Source of the DNA: Brachypodius melanocephalos
Taxonomy: Eukaryota > Chordata > Aves > Passeriformes > Pycnonotidae
DNA: 64,000 bases
Direction of reading: 5' to 3'
Assembly: GCA_013398615.1 (NCBI GenBank)
Contig: VZSR01003807.1
Coordinates: 2,141,180 to 2,205,179 of the forward strand
The notes under the pieces are model-generated. The model was not told the origin of the DNA and searched no databases. It worked only from the letters and a program-made list of their open reading frames with translations. Made by a program: the position numbers and the translations under genes. Positions within the stretch are counted from its first letter, which is position 1. Each line of letters begins with the position of its first letter. This document shows, in pieces, positions 11,701-25,670 of the stretch.

Positions 11701-14700
11701 CAGCCTTATGGATGGCACTGGCTATACTGACATCTAAGCAGCTTTGTAGATAAAGCCATATTGCTGTCAGCTTGTTAAACACAGTTTCTGTCACTACCCT
11801 CCAACTGCTGTGTAATTAAATGTTCTACTAGGCGTACTCTGGCTTAATGAGCTTTATGAGTCATGGTGGCAAAGAGAAAGGAGAGTCCCCAAAAACAAGA
11901 ATGGGCACAAACACCCTCTTGATAATTATCTTTTTTAGAGAGTAAGGTTCTTGCTTGTACAGAGAAGTCAACAGCGGGTCTCTTTGGATCCCTTGTCAGA
12001 GAATCTCACACTAATGCCTGCTAAGGTACCCAGAGAAAGTGATTTTGCAGTTCTGAATTACATAAAACAGTCGTACAGGCACTTGCAAGAAAGTGGTTTG
12101 TTTGTGGCATCTTGATTTGAAAGTGCTTGAGAAGGAAGGAAGAGGTGAGAACTTGCGAATTCTGTGCTCCCATAAGCTCAACCCCAAACCCATCTACACC
12201 ACAGGACATGTATTACACATAGGAGGAGAGCATTGCTGGGCCCCAGTACTCAAGATCTGAGTGTTGAAAGTGCCACCAAAACCATTTCTCACCAGCTGAG
12301 AGCAACTAGGGGCATGCAAACTGCTGACATGAGAAGGCAGCTCAGTGGCATCAGGCTCATCAGTGCTGAGACACAGGGAATGCACTCTGCATGGCCAGGA
12401 CCGTCCATACCCCTGCTTCCACACCCCGTTGTTCCAGGAGGGAGGCACTGTGCCCCTGGCAGTGTGTGCAGGGTGGTGTGGCTCTGCTTGACTGCAGCTG
12501 GACCTCAATGGAACATTCTGCTTGACTGCCAGTGGGGGAAGAGGCAGTCAAGAGTATGTAGGGATGAAAAAGTGTTGGACACATCTGGAGTTCCTCTGAC
12601 CAGACTCACCCTCTTGGTGTAGCTTGCACTGAACACAAGCCGAAGTCAGCTCCTGGGTGCATGGGGCAATTCAGCACAGAGGTGCCTAAGTCAGTCTGTA
12701 AACTCCAGCTCTGTCAGCTGAGGAGATTAGCACTCACCCAGCACTCAGGCACACACACCCCGTCAGCTTTCCTTGACCTATTTACTAGCATTGAACTAGA
12801 TACAGGCAGACCTTGCTCACTTTGATTCCAGAGGACCAAGGGAAACATGTACAGTTTTGCTGACAAACCTGGGAGGATATTGCTGGTTAGGAGGAGAATG
12901 GTAACAGCCAGGGTGGGATTGGACTGGGATACTGACACTTCAACAATAGCTGGAAGAAAACTTGAGTCTCCAGCCTGGTTGGGTCCATATGGCTGCTTAC
13001 AGGCTGTGTCTGTGGTTGCAGACAGGCTATGACTGCACAAGCAGGGCTTTGAGTAGAGCTGCTCCCTCCCTTCCTTTCCCCGTGCTGCCCCAGGCGGTGC
13101 TGCAGCTGCCCCAGCAGCCTGCCTGCCCCTCCCGTGGCTGCCCTTGTCTCCCCTGGGACTGAGCTTGGTGTGCTCATGCAGGGACTGCTCATGCTGAGCC
13201 GGCTCGTGTCCAGTGCTTGCAGCAGCACACAGCACAAGTGACAGGGCTCTGTGCTGTTCCCCAGATGGGACAAGGATCAGCCTCTGCTGCAGCCCCTCTG
13301 CTTAGCTTGTCTTTTCACCTTAAGCTCTTCATCTATCTGGGTCCTCTTTCAAATGCTGAACTAAACCCTTAATACCCCTGAGCAGGGAGGAGGGTTGAAT
13401 CAGATGAAAGATTGGAGTGTCTTAGCAGGAGATATGCTTAACTAAGGGTCCTGTGTTTTTAACTAAAGTCTAAAATGCCCCCAAGCACCCTGGTGGTGCC
13501 AAGACTTGCCAAGCAGCTGCCTGTGTGAGTTGCTGGTCCGTGTTCATAGTCAGACCTGCTGCTGTCTGTTCAAGACGAGGACACCAACTTCCTTTGGTGG
13601 GCATCCTAGCCCATAAGCAAGAGAAGGTGGCACGTGAAATACTTTGCAAAACCCTGCAAACCTGGACAGATGTCTGACCTGCAGAGTGGGATTCACAAAG
13701 CCTGTTCCTCAGGCTTTGACACAGACAGTTTCTTGATTCTCGCCTTTTCAGTCCTCCAGGCACTTTTTGAGGTAGCCACCAAAGCACATGCTTGAGGTGC
13801 TGAGAGAAAAGAGAGGCCTGTGCAAGCAGGAAACATGGTCTGTATATGAGAAACATGGGAGGTCTGGCATACAGCACCTTCAGTTTGTACATCCCAGGAA
13901 AAATTGAAAAAAAAACAATAAATAAAGCTATCTGCTTGTTTTGGCTCTGGTGATTGGAGATTGAAACTGGGTAGTGTGAATTAGTATAATTTAATTTTCA
14001 TCACTTCCTTTTATTAGCTCTAAAGTTTAGCACCTCATATGACTTACAATCTTTATGGGCTTCATTTCTGATCTTTTTTTAAACGTTGGTATATCCATGC
14101 TATTTTCAGTCTTGCAGACTATTTTTGTGTAATATCTACAAGATACAATCTTTTTTTAGCCAGCCTGGTAGCCCAAACTGTGCCAGACTCTCCTCTTAAA
14201 CCTTGATTGCTGCTTTCTCTGGTTGTGAGACACACACTCATTGACCCTGCAGCTGCATACACGTTCACAGGGCTGCTACCAAAGTTGTTTTCTTTGCTTG
14301 CTGTTTTGTCACCCCTTTCCACTGACCTCCTTACCTCAGTAAGAGAAGAATTCAACCCAACTTATACAAGTCCATTTATATTGTGGCTGATGGTATTTCT
14401 CTGTACATGCAGATGGGCTTCTTTGCACGTGCACAACGGGTGGAGCGGCTTTGCTGTGCCCCAGGTTGCCGCAGGAAGGAGCACACCCCTTGGGCCTCCC
14501 TGCAAATGAGCTGCAGGCCATTGAATCACTGGCAATGGCTGTTTGTTTCCAGCACCACCTTTCCTGGTGTCCCAGTCCCAAGGCCCCGCTGCTGTCGCAT
14601 CAAGGATGTGCATTACTCCTGTGATGGGCAGGAGAGTGAGGAGCTGTGGGGAAAGCCAGCTACAGGGTGCCAGAATAGCCCTGACACCCCCAGAGCAAAT

Positions 14701-17700
14701 TCCTCCCACCCACAGCCTAATTGCTGTGAGCTCCAAGTTGCCTCAAGAAACAGGTTGTCAAGGGGAGGCTTTAGGACAAAGGGCCTGTTTTTCATTATTC
14801 TAACTCATAATGGGCCACTCAGAAGCAACCTCCAAATTGAGGTACCCCAAAGCTCCTTCTTCCCTTTTAGATCCTACATAGACTCTTTGTCCTTCATCAG
14901 CTCTCCCATCTCTGCTGGGATGTATGAATTATCTCTGGGGCTTGTTTTAAGGAACACTGATTCAGAGTTTTCCTAAGGTGTGTGCCATCCATGGGGAAAT
15001 ATTGTAAAGCTGCTCTCTACAAGCACAGATTGAGTTTCACTGATTTTAAACCATCAAACACACCTGCTTATCTTTGCTTTAAGAGCCTTCCGAGCCTATC
15101 TCCATTCTTTCCAGGGCAAAATACAAGGTGAAATCCCACCTTCAAGGAGATGCCCCATATTTCCCCATATTTAGATTTTTACCCCTGCAACTTTGTTCTC
15201 TTTATTATGCTCCCTTTCACGTCCAGGAGATGCCCCAGGGAACATTTGCTTCCCAGAAGTTCCTTAGACCATCTGCAGTCAAACTGGCAATGACAAATCT
15301 GCAGGTGTCCCACTGCCCCTTGGGCTGGCCAGGCAGTGATACTGTAGGGCTACTGCACTTCTAAGTAGGGATGACATAAAGTGGTATCACATCCTGCTCA
15401 AGTTCTTCGCATGCTGCAAACAACATTAACTTGGATCTTAGAATTGAAAATAGACATATACAGGCTATAAGCTCATGCACATGTTTATACAGATTGCTTA
15501 GGAAATAAAGATCCCAGCTGTGATAAAAGTAATGAAAGAAAATATTCTAGATTATTTTGGTGAATTCTTAATGTCACACAGAATTTACCTTGCAGGCTAT
15601 TGTAGGGCATCAATATATTTTAAGATACTAGTTTCTTTCTTCCCCAACCATATCCTAATATTTGCATTATACAAAATAAAATAGTTTAGACATTTTAGCT
15701 TGTCTGTGCTAGAAAAGGATACTGTTACAACAATGCAGAAGTAATCATTCACACCTATTGTGCAGACAGCATAAACACATTTCATAATAGAACAGCAATT
15801 CCAAGGAAAAACTGGAAGAAATTAAATGGTATAAGTCACCTCTCTATCATCCAAAGAAGGGATTTTGCCAGCATAAACGAGTTTGGTTACAAAACCTCAC
15901 AGTTCTTACTGCAATTATTATACCAGGAAAACTTGTAGATCCAGACTGCCTACAAAAACATGACTGCAGCAGCCACCAATATCCTGAGGACTTGTTACAC
16001 TGAAGTCAGTCCAGTTGTAACTCTTGATTTCATGGAAAGTTATTCCAAGAATGACTTCGTCCCACTGGATTCCCTTTCATAACAGGAGCATAAAATGCTC
16101 TTCCAGTACAATCACATATTCCAGGAAATATGTAAAATGGATTTTTTTTAATAGTCGGGGGAGGGACTGTGCAGTGAAAAAGAATAATTTCTGCATTGGA
16201 ATTCTTCCACTTCAGTAAATATCCAACCTCCCACTAGCATGCTGCCCTCCTTATTTTGCAGGCTTGTGAGATTTTTACAGCTCCAGGTGGCCTCTTTTTC
16301 CCTCCTAGATAGCGCAACTCAGCCTCACAGCCAACACAACAGCTAACCAGAACCTTTTTTTAGCTTGATAAATATATCCGTGTGAAGGCATTGTGTGGCA
16401 TGTGTGAATCCAAGTCGGGCCAAGGTGCGAGCGGGGCAGCACGCGGCCCAGGGCTGAGGCAGCTCTGTGCCAGGCAGGAGGAACTCTGTCCCTCCCAGCA
16501 CGTAAGCAGGGGGAGCTTGCAGCACAAGGGCACAGCCATGGAAGTCCCTCTCAGCTACACGATTTCCCAGCCCCACATTTTGGTTTCCACCCAGCACTCA
16601 GGTGCCTCGTGCTGGGCATGCCACGTTATCTGCGAATGGATGGCTTGAGTGCCTGGCCCCATACTCAGCCTGTGCTCTTCTCCTTTATCTGGGCTCTCCT
16701 ATCTGCTCTGCTATGTTACGGCTTTTCTAAGCCTGGAAGAGAAATGAAAGCACCATCTTCCCTCCACCAGGAGAAATGAAGCTGCTTCTGGGCTTTGAAT
16801 GCCCACTTAAGTTGGCTGTCACTGGTGGCAAAGTAAGCAGCTGGAATGGTGGCAGTTTTCCTAGGTATTTTAGATAGAGCAGAGCTTGGGAAGCTGGAAT
16901 GGGAGGATACAAAATACTGCCCTGCTCCCACCTCTGCTGTTTCTGCCTCCTGTGATGGTGTTATGACAGCATACCCAATTCTCCAAGATCTTCTGTCAGC
17001 TCCCTGTAGCAGCTTGAGCATTTCTATGCTCTCTTGAGTGGTAAGAGCCAGTCCCAGTCCTGGCCTTTTATCCTCGAAGTGGCAAAAGTCAACTTGGCCA
17101 GTTCAGCTGGGGAGCCAAGAGAAATGGCTTTGGCCAGTCAAACCCAAGCGGGTGCCTGGAAGTGCAACGTTCCCTGGATCTGCTCTACCAAGCACCACAC
17201 AAGGGGGTTGACATATTTTAGTACCTTCACTTACGATCAACACAGAGCTGTTTCATTTTATATTGCAGCAGCCTAGGAAAGTACAGATAGTCAGTGACTG
17301 GACCTTATCTTAAAATTCATTTAACTCAGGCCTTTGCACTTGTCAGTCAGCAGTTTTGCATGTAGCCAAGTGATGCTCAGACATCATAGGTGATATGGCC
17401 TACCTGTGCAGTTTCATGTGGTTCTACCTTTGATTGTCATTGCTGTTTCTTCTTATGTTTGGAATGCTTTTTAGAGATGGTGCTTCATTGCCAGGGTGTA
17501 TGTAGCTCTGTAGCATCAATGGTGAGGAAAGCCTGTTTCACAGGCTGGCTTCTGGCAGGTGTTCACCTGTGGTCGACTCAGACCTGACTTTGCACTGAAT
17601 GTGACTCAGAGCACTGAGTCCCTCACTGCACTGGGCAGGGTGTAGCATGTGCATCTGGGCAAAGCAGATGAAACCCACTGTGTCCTGGGATGTCCTGGCC

Positions 17701-18260
17701 ATTCATATGTGCAAATGGCCCTTCTCGGGCACCAGGGGATGTGTCACTTGGGATGTTTTACCTCCCTGAAGGATCATGCCTTCAGCTTCCTTTCACTCTC
17801 CTGCTTGGGTAAGGGGAGTTTGCTTTAACATGTCAGGTTGAAAACTTCAAGCAGTTTAGGAGTTGCTTCACATGCAGCTCAGCTGTCACAGCTTAGCAGT
17901 AGCTGCCTCGAAGGGAAGGGGAGAGTGGGAAGTGAAGCACAAACACCCTACAGCTGTAGGACTCTACCTGTGTGGCTCTGCTTTTGGCTGTTTTTGTAAA
18001 ACAGTGCAAAGTTTATGCATTTCAGTATCTGCCCTGTGCACATATTCCTGATTTGTTAAAAGCCTACTGGTTATTCCCCTTCATCCGTTGCATGCAACTA
18101 CAGTTTATTCTAATTTGGTGTTTGGAAAAATGTTGTCACTCAAATTACACTAGCAGAAGGTGAAAGTAAGCAAGGAGGAAACAAGGACAGCTGCATATAT
18201 TCCATGTGGGTAGATTACTTGTTCTTTTCCTGTGGAACAAGTGTGGATGTTTTTCTTACT
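8782..18260. other. Intergenic DNA, no gene recognised (part 2)
   Basis: No exon of a known gene, RNA gene or recent mobile element was recognised. The longest open frame, 14383-14976 plus, begins with GTG rather than ATG and resembles no family I know. The 12.2-14.9 kb part is somewhat richer in G+C than its surroundings, which explains longer chance ORFs there. Confidence 0.55.
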
Positions 18261-18283
18261 AAAAAAAAAAAAAAAAAAAAAAA
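18261..18283 (+). repeat. Poly(A) tract, 23 A
   Basis: An uninterrupted run of 23 A followed by further A-rich sequence to about 18300. No upstream SINE or processed-gene body was recognised. Confidence 0.85.
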
Positions 18284-21200
18284 GATAAAAAGGCAAAAAA
18301 CCCCAACAACCAATGAAGCCCCGACCTCTGGCTAACTAGCAGCTTCAGCTACACCAGACATACCCAGCTGTATGCACATAGCTGAGTGATGCCCTCGCAC
18401 AGCAGGGCACATGCCAGGAACTTGGCTCTTTGGGATTAACTGTCTTTTTCATCAGCTTGGCTTGGACTACTGTAGCTGTTGATCATGCAATGCAAATCTT
18501 TCTGAGAAGAACTCTCCGGCTATTGGTTACAAAACACAGCCATTTTGACAACCACCACACAGGATCCAACCCTCGGTGTTGTGGGCTGTTGTTACCAGAG
18601 ACAGGAACTGTGTTATTGATCTGTTATTGATCACAGCCAAATATGAAAATATCCATCCTTTGCACTACGCAATGTTGAATATCTAGTGAAGCAAGATGAA
18701 AATTATCATTTATGCCACTTGGGGGAAAGAGCTCTGCCAGAATGTGGGTGGATGTACTTTATCTAACATCCCATCTAACATTAGCGGCTGAAGGCAGCAA
18801 GCAGGAGAATTACAACACTTCTGCTTGTGAAACATCGTGCGAGAAGCAGAAGGGTGTGGATTTGTCCACACCTTATTTTAGGTGTCTAAATGAAGCACCA
18901 ATGTCAGGAGCAAAGTTGTCCTGGGCACTTCCTCAGAGAGACGTGGTTAAAATTTTAGGAGGGATAAATTGCTTTCTGCAGACACCTCCCTCTCTCTTGA
19001 CCACAGAAGACCACAGAGAACTGCGCTGCTCACCTCCTCACTGGCCGCAGTGAGGGAGCAGGGTGGCAGAGACACTGCCTGAAGGGAAGATACTGGTACT
19101 TGTTTGGGACCTCTCTTAAGGAAGGGAGGAGGGAAATTCTAAATGATTGGCTCAGGATTCCTCTGGCAGCAGGGGGACAGCCACAGACAGCAGCAGTCAG
19201 CATGTGCAGCAGATCCTGTTATCTCTTGCTCAGAGGTGTGCTCTGGAGGAAGGTTGTGCTGGGACAGTCCCCATGAGGTAAGAACCTTCTGTGATGCCAA
19301 CCCCGAAGCTCTGCTGATTTGCACTAGGATGGAAATAGCCCTCAGAGGTTTCACACTAGTGAAAGGTCAGTCAGACTGGGACATCGGGGCCAAGATATAA
19401 AGGAGTGGGCGAAATAGCTACTTTTCTGTTTGTGTGCAGGAGCACTGCTCTAAAGATAGATGGCTGAACTATTTATTGTGACATTTGTCTGTCCCATCTG
19501 CATAGAAACAGGTTTACCTCTGAATGCTATCACCATTAGAGGAGGTACTGCGTGGTTTTGAGAAGCCTTGGGCTCAGGCCAGGATTGTACTGTGGTAATA
19601 GAAGTTTAAAACAGCCCTGTCCTGTATTCCCTGCCTTCCATAAGCTTGCTCACAGTGTGTTCCCTGCTAATGCTTTTCTGTGAAAACTGGCAAGTCCCCT
19701 TCTCAAAACCCAGGGGACTTCTGGGTTCCAGTAGGGCTGACATTCACATGAGCTGCAAATATGGGCAAGTTCTGTGCACCTTCTTCTTGCCAGCATGTGC
19801 AAAGGAAAAGTCAGCTTTAACCTTCTCAGCAGACCCTGCTTTCCTGGGGTGCAGGGGACACTGCAGGTACCCACTACTTCATCTGGCTGCAGAAAGCTTC
19901 TGCCAGCAAGGAGGGAGAGCAGAGGTGGGGTGGCTTCAAGCAGTATTTGGAAAAGTTCCAGTTCTTGCAAGGCCACTACAATGCTGAATAAAAAGGGTGG
20001 GTGGTTTAGTAAACCTGGCATGGCCAGCAATGACAAAGTGGCAAAGGGCATTCTCCTCGTGGTCAGCCTCAAGGTTGGGAAGGAGGGGCAAGTGCAGCTG
20101 CATGTCAGAGCAGTACTGGTGAAAGTGTGCATCACTATGATCACATAGAAAGCCAGTCCCCAAGAGATGATCAATGGCTTTGGGGGGTCTAAGGTGCTCC
20201 AGATGAGTTGGTACAATTGACAGAGCTTACAGTCCAATTGCCTGACTCTCACTCTTCTCTGTCCCCTCTTTCAAGACAGAGGTTTTGCAGTCCAAAAATA
20301 TGAAAGAGAACTTCTGTGTTGTTCTTTAGCACCTGACTGTCCGCCATAGTCAACATGCTGTTTTTAAAGCAGTTGGGTCCAGAAAAGATAATGTGAAACT
20401 TTTCAAAATAAACATTTCTTTCCCCGCTATGGGGAAAGGCCCTATGGATGTGCAGCCATAACATGGATAATGAACAATAGCTGTGTGCCTCTCCTTCTCC
20501 TCTCCCCAGGAGCCTGTGTGCCCCTCTCTTTCAACTCTAGTAGTGCGTGTCTGTTTTGGACAGAGCAGGTGCTGGCTCAGGCAGGTCCCCACAGATGCTT
20601 GTGCTGCCGCAGCCAAGAGCAGGGCACGCTGCAGTGCTGGGGTGGGGGCAGAGAACAGTGCAGTGGTAGGGACAGAAAAGCTGCACAGGGGCTCGGCAAC
20701 CTGCCTGCCTCAGAGCCTGCTCGTTTCCTGTTGCCGTGCTGGAGGAAGCACCTGGGCTGGAGAAATGAGCTCTTTAACTGCTGCCTAAGATCAAAATGAA
20801 GAACGCCTCTGGAAAACTGGCAGCTGGAGATATAGAAGAGGATTTTGTATTTTGCACACCACTGTGAGAAAAGGGAGTGACCTTCCCTGAGGGCTGGGAG
20901 ACAGCGGTTCAAAGATTTGCCTCTCAAGTCTGTGCAACCAGAGGTGCCTGCTTGTGTAAGACCAGAGTTGAGGGACACCTTCCTGGGGCACCACCAGGGC
21001 CTGCTGTGAGGACAGGAGCAGGAACAGAGATGGGGATTGATTTCTTGAAGCACTGGCCTGGGTCGCTGCAGGCAACCATGTGGTAGAGGTTCTTTGGAAA
21101 CTAAAGAGATCTCATACTGAAAAGCAGCAACATTTGGGGCTGTCTTCCTCTGTGGGTAGCCTTTTTGGTCATGCCTCTGGTAACTAGGAACTTTCCTCTC

Positions 21201-21435
21201 AAGACTTGGTCTGTTGATAACCAACTTGCAGTCAACTATTTTTGAGTCAGATTGTCCTTCAAATTGAACAGTTTGACTTTTTCCCTCCTGTTCCCCCACA
21301 GTGTTTATGGTGAGAAATTATAAGTTCTCTCATCCTTTGCTTTGCTGAAGTTCTTCCAATGTCTTCTAGAAAAGGCTGTTCCTGTAATGTTCCTGGATAT
21401 GTCTTCGCAGCATCTGTTCCAGTTTGAGTGCTTTC
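18284..21435. other. Intergenic DNA, no gene recognised (part 3)
   Basis: Two long minus-strand open frames lie here (19650-20252 and 20577-21299). Both begin at GTG, and the second has no internal Met at all, so neither is credible as a conventional eukaryotic ORF. No splice-supported exon, RNA gene or mobile element was identified. Confidence 0.55.
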
Positions 21436-22240
21436 TGAAAACAGATCTAACTGGAATGGTATACAATATTCCAGATGAAGTTTCTCTGGTGTCTTTTCCA
21501 CAATGCTATTAGAATAATTTCTACTGCTTTTCTGTCTGAATTTTACTACACCATTTGACTGTATTTGTATAAGTTCATCTCTCAGAGATTTCTGCTTGTG
21601 ATATCCATAAATTTTGTGTACCAACAACACCCTCCAGCTGTCTACTGTTGACAGATTTCATCACATATCAGTCATGTTTCACAACACCCCTGTTGGTTTT
21701 GGGGTTTGTGGGTTTTTTTTGGTTTTTTTTTTTGGTTTTTTTTTTTTTTTTAAATATCTAAACTCTCAGTAAAAATATTGTAAGTCTTAAGACTGGTACT
21801 TGTGGAACCCCCTCATCCCAGCACAGCACCTTTCCAATGCAACTTGTCTTCTTCCCTTAAGGCAGTTCCTCACTGCTTTACAGTTTGTTGACTAATCTCC
21901 ATCTTCTCCACTTTGCCTTTTAATCACCAAAGTTGTGGCACTGAATCAAATGCTTTGCTGAAGTCCAGTAGCTGAGACAGACCATGTTACCTCTGCCTAA
22001 AGAGGGATTGAGAAAGGTAATTGCTTCGTTTGGCATGATGTAGTTTTAAAAGACCCATCTTGCATGTTATCCTGTTTCCCAGCTACTCATTACATACAAT
22101 TTGTAGTTATTCATTCTCTAAATTTGTTCTAAAGCTCTTGATATGCACCTGGTGGATAATCTGGTGAGGACATGCTCCATACACTTTCCTGTAAATCAGA
22201 TGCAAGATTTTTGTGTGGCAGATCTAAATATGCTATACCT
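21436..22240 (-). mobile_element. Ancient CR1/L3-like LINE fragment, decayed
   Basis: Segments in antisense order resemble old amniote CR1-type LINEs. Around 21450-21485 is an element-typical 'ATTCCAGATGAAG' phrase, and around 21793-21815 is 'GACTGGTACTTGTGGAACC'. Around 21945-21975 is 'AATCAAATGCTTTGCTGAAG', whose reverse complement corresponds to the RT 'SKAFD' region. Similarity is patchy and every frame is interrupted, so it is a long-dead copy. A G/T-rich tract (21693-21752) splits it. Strand is from the orientation of the RT-like segment. Family assignment is from memory of consensus features and approximate. Confidence 0.6.
21693..21752 (+). repeat. G/T-rich low-complexity tract interrupting ancient LINE
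   Basis: About 60 bp made almost only of T runs separated by GG or GGG. It lies between two segments of the decayed LINE, so it is probably later sequence or expansion within that copy. Confidence 0.75.
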
Positions 22241-25200
22241 ACTTGTGCTTTCATCAGCTTTTAACATGGTCTGGTTTTAACTCTTGTAAGTCAGGTGAGT
22301 GCTTGCTCATGAAGGTGTAGGCAGATTCACTGACCTTATTCAGGACTGTCCATACAGGCTTTGTGTGTTTTCATGCATTTTATGCTTTAGTTGTCAGGTT
22401 GTGCACTGTGTGAATGCCTTGTGCCTTCAGGGTCTTGGGAGAATGGGTTGTAAAATTTGTAAAGAGTTGCTTGGCTGACCATAGAATATAAAATTAGTGT
22501 TTGAAAAGGGAGAGCAAAACAGCCAGGGTAAATGCAGTTTCTCCTTGGAGCCACTCAAGTTTTTTGACAGCTGCAGTGTTGCAGGAGCAACTCAATGTCA
22601 TGGGAACACGGGAATTTGTTTTCATCGGAGAGTTGCTTTCCCTGCCAAGCTGGCAGCAGCTACAGATGAGCCCTTAACAGGGAAACACTTTCATACTGCC
22701 TGTGCTAGGAGGGGAGTTTTCCACGAAGTGACAGAATAGTGACCTTCACCTTCTGATCTTCTCACTGCCCTTGTTGTGTTTTGAGTTTTGGTGGGATTTT
22801 TTTTTCTGCTTACTAAGATGCTGGAAATGTTCATCCCAGTGAACACAGGGATGCCTAAGGATTTGCACATTGCAAGGGCAGAATTCAAAAGGTGAGAAAA
22901 ACAAGTATTGTGTAATGCTCAGTTTTCCAGCTCAACAAAGCTGAGATTTCCTTCAAACCTCAAGCTGTCGCCTACAACCATTCTGAGGATCATCCCTACA
23001 GCCTGCTCTGAGGTGTGGGATATTCTGGAAGAAGTTAGTTTTTAGCTTTGATCCTGAATGAAGCCTCTGTCATATATGGCCCAAATACCTGTAGGAGTTA
23101 GGTGATCCACTGTGTTTTGTCCACCACAGAGAGGGGAGAGAGATTCCTTGAGGTTAAGCGTGTAACTTAACAACCCTAGAGGGACACAGCCTAAGATAAG
23201 AGTTAGAGGGGACGCTGATGGCCAGCCCAGTGATAGTGTTTGTTTTTGCAAGTGTTGGAGGGTGTGTTCCCCAGACATGTGAAGAAACAGCAAAGAAAAT
23301 ACCTGTTTGTAAGGGTGAAAGGGAGGTCAGTGAGATGAGCATTACAATTATTTGCTACTATGGGCCCCCTCAATGTTGTCTCTATACAGTAGGATATAGA
23401 CACTAATAAGCTGGAAAAAGATAGCCAGTGCCCTGTGCATTTAGAAATACAATGAAACACTCTCTGCTTTTTAAATTCCATTTCAAAATTCTTGCAAACA
23501 GACTAAAATTTCTCTGCCATGGATATTTCTGGGATGGTCAAAGCACAGAAATTCATGTTTTGAAGTGTGCTGTCTACTTGTACTTGATATATTGCTGTCA
23601 TGTATGTGGTTTAATTCACTTCTCATGCTGCCAGGTACACAAGGCAGATGTCTGTCATCATCAACCAGTTTTGTCCCAGACCAGTCCCCTGAAGATGTTC
23701 AAGCAGCTGACTTGCAATGTCGCTGCTTTAGTCATTATTGGGTTTCCTCCTGTTCCTCAAGGTCACTGTCTCTTCTTTCCTCTTCATGTTGAAACAGGGC
23801 TTGTTGAAGGACCTGGTTATCAGGCACTCTCAAAACATGGCCAAGGTCAGTCTGTTTTCTCCACTGTACTGTTTGTACAGCTGTGGGTAATCACGCAGGC
23901 TCTGAAATCTCAGCATTCCTTTGGCTCTCTGGCTGCTTTATGATCACTGTCCCCCCGCAGGCATCCGCATGGAGAGCCCTTTGATTTCTGGGGAATAGAT
24001 GGTGTTCTTCCAAGTCTTCAACTTATACAGGTGTATGTGTAATGTATATTTAATAAGAGTGGCTCAAAAGGGCTTACAGGGGAGCTTAGCATTGATACTG
24101 ATGACTTCCATATGGAATGTATTCTTGTCATGGGAACAAAGGAAGTATTTCACCCATTTTGATATCATATTCTTGGACCAGTGAGTAGAGATATGCATTT
24201 CATGTATATGTATCCTTAAAAGACCTGTGCTCCAAGCCTACCCTATTTTGTTCATTACCTTTACATAGCCTGTGATAAACTTAGAAACCAGTAATAGAGG
24301 CATTAAAAAGTAATTAGGATTAATGTTTCCGTTATTATAGTTTTCTAAACAAGTGTTGATTCTCTGGGATTTGTTGGAATAGGTGGATTTTCCTGGAGGA
24401 CAGAAAATAAAATCTTCATGCTAACTTTTTAAAGGTAATTTTTAAATATAAATGCATATAAAACCTTTATTAATTTGCACTCTGGGGCCTTCACACTGTG
24501 ACAGAACTATAAAATGTTCAGTTTGTAATGAGTACAGTTTTAATATGATTTCAGTTTTCCAGGTCAGAGCTGATCATACAGCACAGCACTCAGGAAGAGC
24601 AGGGTCTGGATTTTGGAGACACCTGCTGAAATAACAGCCTATGACCAGATCACAGCTTTGGTGTATGTATGAAAGTTTCTGTGAGGAGGTTTTCAGTCCT
24701 CAGTGTCTTCAAAATCATCATCACCCATGACACAAAATGACATTGTTAGACTACTACCTCTTCTCCAGCTCATTTTGAATGGACATAGGTCTGTAACACA
24801 AGTGTACTTTCTCTGCTCATCTTTAATTCTTTATTTTAATGCAGCTCTCCCCTGAGACCAAGCACAAAAATTCTGATTTCTGTGCCCAGACCAACACAGA
24901 TTTGCCTTTCTACAGAGGATGAGAAGACTCACAAGCCCCCTGTGGCACAGGGGCAGCAGCAGACAAAGCCTATTAGTGTGGTGCCAAAACATTGTTCCAG
25001 AGCACCAGGGTATAAAAAGGCAGAATCAGCTCTGTGTTAGCATTTAAACAACCAGGTGAAACCTGTCAGTACTGGTCACTGTGACCCACTTGAGCAGACG
25101 AAACTTGGATGCAAGTAGCCACTAGGTGTGGGAAGGTAAAAAGCTATGTAGGAAAGTAGATGGAAGACCACCAACACACTCTGAAGCAAAGGCTTCTTCA

Positions 25201-25320
25201 ATACAAGTCCATAACTGGCACTCCCTCTTCTTGACCCCTCATAATATGGCTAGTTTAACTAATGCCAGTTCAAAACTAATGGCCATTCTCTGTGACCAAA
25301 CTGGTCATGTATCAGTCTCC
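22240..25320. other. Intergenic DNA, no gene recognised (part 4)
   Basis: No exon, RNA gene or identifiable repeat was recognised. The open frame at 23428-23943 plus starts at GTG and resembles nothing known to me. Confidence 0.5.
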
Positions 25321-25323
25321 TTT

Positions 25324-25466
25324 CCCTTCCTCACCAGGTCTGGAAGGTCCCATGCACCAGACAGCATGGGTCCCCCTTCCCTATCAGCCTCAAGGTTCCT
25401 GGGCACTAGGCTCGCTTCTCCCTTCCTTACCAGTCTTGAGGGTCCCAGGCACACAGGTTGTGATGA
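25324..25466 (+). repeat. Imperfect three-copy minisatellite, 46-50 bp unit
   Basis: Three degenerate copies begin with CCCTTCC at 25324, 25374 and 25420. Each continues with a TCACCAG, TATCAG or TTACCAG variant, then a GGT(C/T)CC-type segment. Copy spacing is 50 and 46 bp. The array keeps one plus-strand frame open (25126-25644), which starts at GTG and is not supported as a gene. Confidence 0.55.
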
Positions 25467-25670
25467 CACTATCACAAAACAGGGAGGTGTGGCAGAACAC
25501 AGAGCACTGTCTATAAAATCAAGCAGTTATGAGACCAAAGTGGGACTTGGAGCACAGTTGCCGCTGGACAGCAAAACCCATGATCTCCCAATGGTTAGGG
25601 ATACTTCCACCATCGTCTGCTTCCCCCAAGTTCTGAGTGAGTGATTAATATTTTCCACATTTTTATATAT

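Noticed and set aside
14383..14976. 197-codon plus-strand open frame
   Set aside because: Starts at GTG; no recognisable domain, no exon-like boundaries, and overlapping open frames on the other strand suggest low stop density.
19650..20252. 200-codon minus-strand open frame
   Set aside because: Starts at GTG, with no family resemblance; open frames also exist on the opposite strand.
20577..21299. 240-codon minus-strand open frame, the longest in the window
   Set aside because: It begins at GTG, contains no Met codon, resembles no family I know, and lies in moderately GC-rich intergenic DNA without splice or promoter signals.
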